The notes beneath the pieces were generated by a model that saw only the letters and a program-made list of their open reading frames with translations, did not search any database and was not told where the DNA came from. Positions 29,452 to 33,089 of a stretch of 33,089 bases of DNA are shown in pieces. Where the stretch lies: the IMG/VR virus record IMGVR_UViG_3300038657_000134, positions 1 through 33,089 of that record; one strand, given 5' to 3'. A program made the position numbers and the translations under genes. This stretch comes from a virus. Numbering within the stretch: position 1 is the stretch's first letter; each line of letters begins with the position of its first letter.

Positions 29452-31188
29452 TTAAACCCCCCTAACTCGTTGAGGACCAGTGAATTTACCAGCTATATGC
29501 TTGTCTATTGTAGATTTTGCATAGACTGGTACACTAGGGTATTTGTAACTACTGCCCCATCCTGCGCGGCCACCAGTTCGGTTATCAAAGTGCAAACTTC
29601 CTCCATTATATACACCAATTCCCCGGATTCCTGCGCGACTTGCTATTTCTACTAGACGCAGTCTATCATTATCAGATAGTCCACCACTACTTATGTCAAC
29701 TGCTTTACCTAAAATGTGTTGACTTTCTTTTGCCCCTTTCTTTAGCTTATTGTAGGCGCTGTCTCTATGTCCACTTATAATAACCAACGGTCTACCAAAT
29801 ATCTTAGCAACCTTTTCAACAATTTCAATTAATGCAGGATCAATTTTTTTATCAACATTGCTATTAAACCGCAACCATCTACCATCAAAAGTAGATGGGT
29901 CAAAGTCATTTTCTCCAGTCTGATTATCACTATCACCTGAAGGGACGTTGTCATAAGTACTTACACTTGCCCCACGTGAATCAGACGTTCTAAAATCTAA
30001 ATGGCCAGACCATGGCTCTGCTTCTGGTACTCGTCGTGCTATGCTTTCTGTGACACTGGTGTTTGACACTAATTGAGTAACGTCAGGTACAGATGCAGCA
30101 AGTGCTCCAGGGCCATTCATATCAATTCTTGCGGCCGATTCACGATAGTTACCTGCAATTCTGAGATTGCCGTTTCCATCAGCCTGTAAATTCATGTTTG
30201 CAGCACATTTCATATTAAACGAACCGTTTGCAGCTTCCAGTTTGATTCCTACTGCACCTAGTGATTTAAAATTAATATTTCGGGATGCTTGCAGATTAAA
30301 ATCTCCACCACAGTGCACATTAAAATCACCTTCAGTGTGGTAATTTATACTTTTTGCAGCATATATATCCAAGTCACCAAGTCGGTTCATCTCTATCCAT
30401 ACATTGCCTTCACGGTTAATAATATACGTAAATCCGTTTGTGTCATCCATTAAAATTTGTGCGCCACCTGCGGTGCGAATTCTCGCACCAAGTCCAGTAC
30501 TATCTTCAAGACTTCCGTCATCAAGAACAATGGAGTGTCCTGCAGGACTACTAAATCCACTTGTTCTTGATGACGGGTCCCGTGTAGGACTACTATTATT
30601 TTGGCCACGCAGGATGTCATCCTCTAGTCCTTGGGCGCGAATTCTTGCCGCTTGAGGATGTTCATCTGGTAAATCACTTTTTGAATCAGAAGTTTTTGAT
30701 GGGGTTTGTGCCAATGTTTCCTTTCCATCTGCAGTTTGACCTGTAATAGCACCAAGAGCATTCCGAAAGGTTGACGGATTAGGTAGAACACCCAACACAA
30801 TACCACTGTGCGTATCTTCACCGAATGCAACTACTACTTCGTTATTAAGTTGTGGTGGACTTCCTAAAAATCCATAAGTATTCTGACTTACAACACCAGT
30901 TGGGCCAGCAGATGGAGGGGTGTTCCCTCCGGACGGAATTATCATTCGGCACCACATTGCACCTTTGTATTCTTCAGAACTTACATTGCCGCTAGTCACT
31001 TGCCCTGGTTTAAAGGTACCATAAAATTTAGCAATTTGTACTTGTACTCTACCTTCTTTATTGGGATCTTCGTTGTTGACCACAATACCACGGTATATGC
31101 CGGCAGGAATTTTAAGCCCTTTTTCCATGCTATTTTGGTTAAAATGATCTCTTACTTTTCGACTTCTTGTATCTAAATTGCGTGCCAT
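29452..31188 (-). CDS. gp5-like baseplate spike with C-terminal M15-type peptidase
   Basis: The N-terminal OB-fold (about residues 25-135; GIYRGIVVNNEDPNKEGRVQ, then YGFLGSPPQLNNEVVVAFG) is typical of gp5/VgrG-type spikes. A beta-helical midpart (about 220-345) has repeated strands such as GDLDIYAAKSINYHTEGDFN and GDFNLQASRNINFKSL that form the needle. The T4 spike carries a lysozyme; this one instead ends in a domain (about 440-560) with the D-Ala-D-Ala carboxypeptidase/M15 motifs SGHRD (near 469), SQHILGKAVD (His and Asp zinc ligands) and SLHFDNR (third ligand). The peptidase would cut peptide bridges in the cell wall during injection. Neighbours are the hub and the degenerate lysozyme protein. 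The ribosome binding site is AGGACCC. Confidence 0.87.
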   Translation of the reverse strand: MARNLDTRSRKVRDHFNQNSMEKGLKIPAGIYRGIVVNNEDPNKEGRVQVQIAKFYGTFKPGQVTSGNVSSEEYKGAMWCRMIIPSGGNTPPSAGPTGVVSQNTYGFLGSPPQLNNEVVVAFGEDTHSGIVLGVLPNPSTFRNALGAITGQTADGKETLAQTPSKTSDSKSDLPDEHPQAARIRAQGLEDDILRGQNNSSPTRDPSSRTSGFSSPAGHSIVLDDGSLEDSTGLGARIRTAGGAQILMDDTNGFTYIINREGNVWIEMNRLGDLDIYAAKSINYHTEGDFNVHCGGDFNLQASRNINFKSLGAVGIKLEAANGSFNMKCAANMNLQADGNGNLRIAGNYRESAARIDMNGPGALAASVPDVTQLVSNTSVTESIARRVPEAEPWSGHLDFRTSDSRGASVSTYDNVPSGDSDNQTGENDFDPSTFDGRWLRFNSNVDKKIDPALIEIVEKVAKIFGRPLVIISGHRDSAYNKLKKGAKESQHILGKAVDISSGGLSDNDRLRLVEIASRAGIRGIGVYNGGSLHFDNRTGGRAGWGSSYKYPSVPVYAKSTIDKHIAGKFTGPQRVRGV

Positions 31189-31238
31189 TATTAGGGTCCT
31201 ATTCTTAATCCAGCATCTTCTTGGATCTGTGCAAAATC

Positions 31239-33089
31239 TCAGTCGCGAGCAGCGATGTCAGCAAGACCGGAATTTCGTATTGCAACATCATCATTTACTA
31301 ACTGATTCCAAATAGTTGAAGTATTTGAAGCCATATCACGAGTTGCTTTAAGATGTTGTGTGAACTGCCCATTTTGAAACCGACTAATACAGTTCAACAC
31401 CCTGAATATCCCACTTAGTTGATAATCAGGACTAGGAGGTCTTCTACCTGTCGCATCTTCTTCACTGACTGGTAGACCAACATTTAAGAAAAAGTTAGCT
31501 GAACCTGACTCATAATTTACCAAATCATCAGTGTTTTGGGTAAGATTTGTGAACGAGCTAGGTACACCCATCCAATAAGGGTCTCCGCGAATACCTAATT
31601 CTATAGTATGAAAATCTGCTGATGTTTCCAAATTAACTTTGACTGCGCCTGCTTTAAGTGTACCACTTTTTGTATCATTGTCACTTCCCGACGCATCTTG
31701 ACCGCCTACAGCATCTTGAACCCAACGCAATTGGTAGGAAATTTCTTGTGGATTTAATCCGTATTCTGATTGTAAAAATGAGATTTCCTCTTGTATGGCT
31801 GAATTAAGAACTGTGCGTTTGTTTTCATTGATTACTCGTTGAGCACTTAATTCTGTTGCACCTTCTGGACCATTCAAATTGGCTTTGGCAGCAATCACAT
31901 TTTGTGCTGCAACAGAAAGTTCTTGTTGCATTGCACCAATTTGACTCAATCTTGATATCACTTCTTCGCCATCTTTCAGTATTACTGGGCTTTGAACATC
32001 AGGGTCACCAAAATAACCTTGACCGTATGGTAAAATCTCGTAATACGAAAAATTAAAATCCATTTCAAGATCTAGAATTTCAGTATTGCGTCCAGTATAA
32101 ATGTAATCATAACGCTTGCGTAAATATCCATTCGAAATTAAATTTTTAATTCTATTAGACTGTATAGAAGCATTTGTAATGCCACGTGAATATAGACCAC
32201 TATCAATTACCATTCCGGTCACAGTATAGGCTTTAAGTTTAAAAACTGTTGTTTTAGAATACTCTCCTGCGAGTACGTCGAAATCTCCAAATTCAACATT
32301 TGTTAATACCTTCATAAAAACAGGGAATGAATCTAATTCTATATTTTCAGCAAATTCAGTTGGAGACTTTCTAGCAAAAGTATTATTGCTGCTTGATTTT
32401 CCTTGCTCAACCAAAATATTTTTGTATTCAGCCGTTAACTGCAACACATAGGAAAAAATTGATGAAATGTCTGAACCGTTATTGACTGTTACCTGTAATT
32501 TAGGGCTTCCTTCTGGAAGACCTATAAAGTTTGCAGTTCCTACAGAAAACGGGTTATCAAGAACTTGAAAGCGCCAATTTTTCCAACCCGCAGCTGAGTC
32601 ATCAAACTCAAATCGGACCTGAGCTGGATATTGATTTGCAACAGGATTGGTTGCCCATAAATCAAGCAATGATGCATTCATGCTGTCTTCAAATTTTTCA
32701 AAAAATTCACCCACCGTTTCTGCAACAATAGTAATTTGGCTTCTAACTTGGTTGGTTGTATAACGATATCCATTTGCAAATTGTTCAACCATTGCGATAT
32801 GATATCTAGAACCACCTTCATCTACTTTAAAAGTAAAATCAGTTATAATTGCGCCATAATAGAATACTTGGTTATATCTCTTTGCTGCACCGTTTGGCAT
32901 ACGTCCGTTAAATTCAATTACAATAAGATATCCTGCGTGTATATGATTACCTATTCCGAGGCTGGACGCTGCTTTTTTTATAGTCGATAATAATGTAATT
33001 CCATTGGGTTCTAAAATGGTTAAATTAAATTGATTACCTATAGCTTCTCTTACTTGGCTATGCCCAACCATAAACACATGTTCCATATC
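31239..33089 (-). CDS. Baseplate hub-like protein, cut by the window edge
   Basis: The open frame runs to the last base of the window without a stop, and the first ATG inside it (33086) begins MEHVFMVGHSQVREAIGNQF, which reads as the middle of a domain, so the real start lies outside. At least 616 residues are visible. It includes FNLTILEPNGITLLSTIKKA and YNQVFYYGAIITDFTFKVDE, patterns of gp27-like hub proteins that hold the spike trimer in T4, and a middle region with a coiled-coil-like stretch (LSQIGAMQQELSVAAQNVIA). The C-terminus is NSGLADIAARD. It lies immediately before the gp5-like gene (51-bp gap), the usual place for the hub. A different hub or tail-tube component is possible. Confidence 0.72.
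   Translation of the reverse strand, partial: DMEHVFMVGHSQVREAIGNQFNLTILEPNGITLLSTIKKAASSLGIGNHIHAGYLIVIEFNGRMPNGAAKRYNQVFYYGAIITDFTFKVDEGGSRYHIAMVEQFANGYRYTTNQVRSQITIVAETVGEFFEKFEDSMNASLLDLWATNPVANQYPAQVRFEFDDSAAGWKNWRFQVLDNPFSVGTANFIGLPEGSPKLQVTVNNGSDISSIFSYVLQLTAEYKNILVEQGKSSSNNTFARKSPTEFAENIELDSFPVFMKVLTNVEFGDFDVLAGEYSKTTVFKLKAYTVTGMVIDSGLYSRGITNASIQSNRIKNLISNGYLRKRYDYIYTGRNTEILDLEMDFNFSYYEILPYGQGYFGDPDVQSPVILKDGEEVISRLSQIGAMQQELSVAAQNVIAAKANLNGPEGATELSAQRVINENKRTVLNSAIQEEISFLQSEYGLNPQEISYQLRWVQDAVGGQDASGSDNDTKSGTLKAGAVKVNLETSADFHTIELGIRGDPYWMGVPSSFTNLTQNTDDLVNYESGSANFFLNVGLPVSEEDATGRRPPSPDYQLSGIFRVLNCISRFQNGQFTQHLKATRDMASNTSTIWNQLVNDDVAIRNSGLADIAARD

Overview
The window looks like part of the genome of an AT-rich, T4-like contractile-tailed phage (myovirus), probably from an environmental or marine lineage. 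The evidence is a baseplate gene block on the minus strand (hub, gp5-like spike, lysozyme-fold protein, gp25, gp6, a giant wedge/structural protein, tail-fibre-like genes), several T4-type late promoter boxes (TATAAATA, GATAAATAC, CATAAATAC), a GIY-YIG homing endonuclease and a large tRNA array. The host cannot be named from the sequence.

Layout. Bases 1-6520 hold 26 tRNA or tRNA-like elements, all on the minus strand, covering at least 16 amino acids. Small protein genes sit between them: a frameshifted remnant (492-796), a 65-aa gene with its own sigma70-type promoter, a 47-aa membrane protein with a late promoter (3276-3419), a frameshifted 123-codon gene (4303-4673) and the homing endonuclease (5671-6291). 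Several tRNAs are structurally odd: six-base anticodon loops, lost or expanded arms. Bases 6590-6905 form a self-contained promoter, 50-aa gene and terminator. Bases 7101-12103 carry small accessory genes on the minus strand, many separated by 1 bp or overlapping by 4 bp: an Smr-domain protein, an unknown protein, a YkuK-type RNase H-fold protein followed by a chimeric mini-ORF repeating its C-terminus, a Cys-rich putative zinc protein, several unknown proteins and an alpha/beta hydrolase. Bases 12210-33089 are the late tail/baseplate block: a frameshifted LamG-like gene, a repeat-bearing fibre-like gene, a 3577-aa structural protein, gp6, gp25, a catalytically degenerate lysozyme-fold protein, a gp5-like spike ending in an M15-type peptidase, and a hub protein cut by the window edge.

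How it works together. Early-type promoters (TTGACA, 17-bp spacer, TATAAT-like) precede the small accessory genes, and late-type boxes precede structural genes and several lone genes. One plus-strand 85-aa gene (28483-28740) is embedded in the minus-strand late block. Its promoter and leader closely match those of the early operon at 11074, on the other strand. The most unusual signals are that shared promoter module, the recoded YkuK C-terminus next to a GIY-YIG-like fragment, the complete 50-aa gene cassette, the spike whose peptidase replaces a lysozyme, and three reading frames each missing one base.
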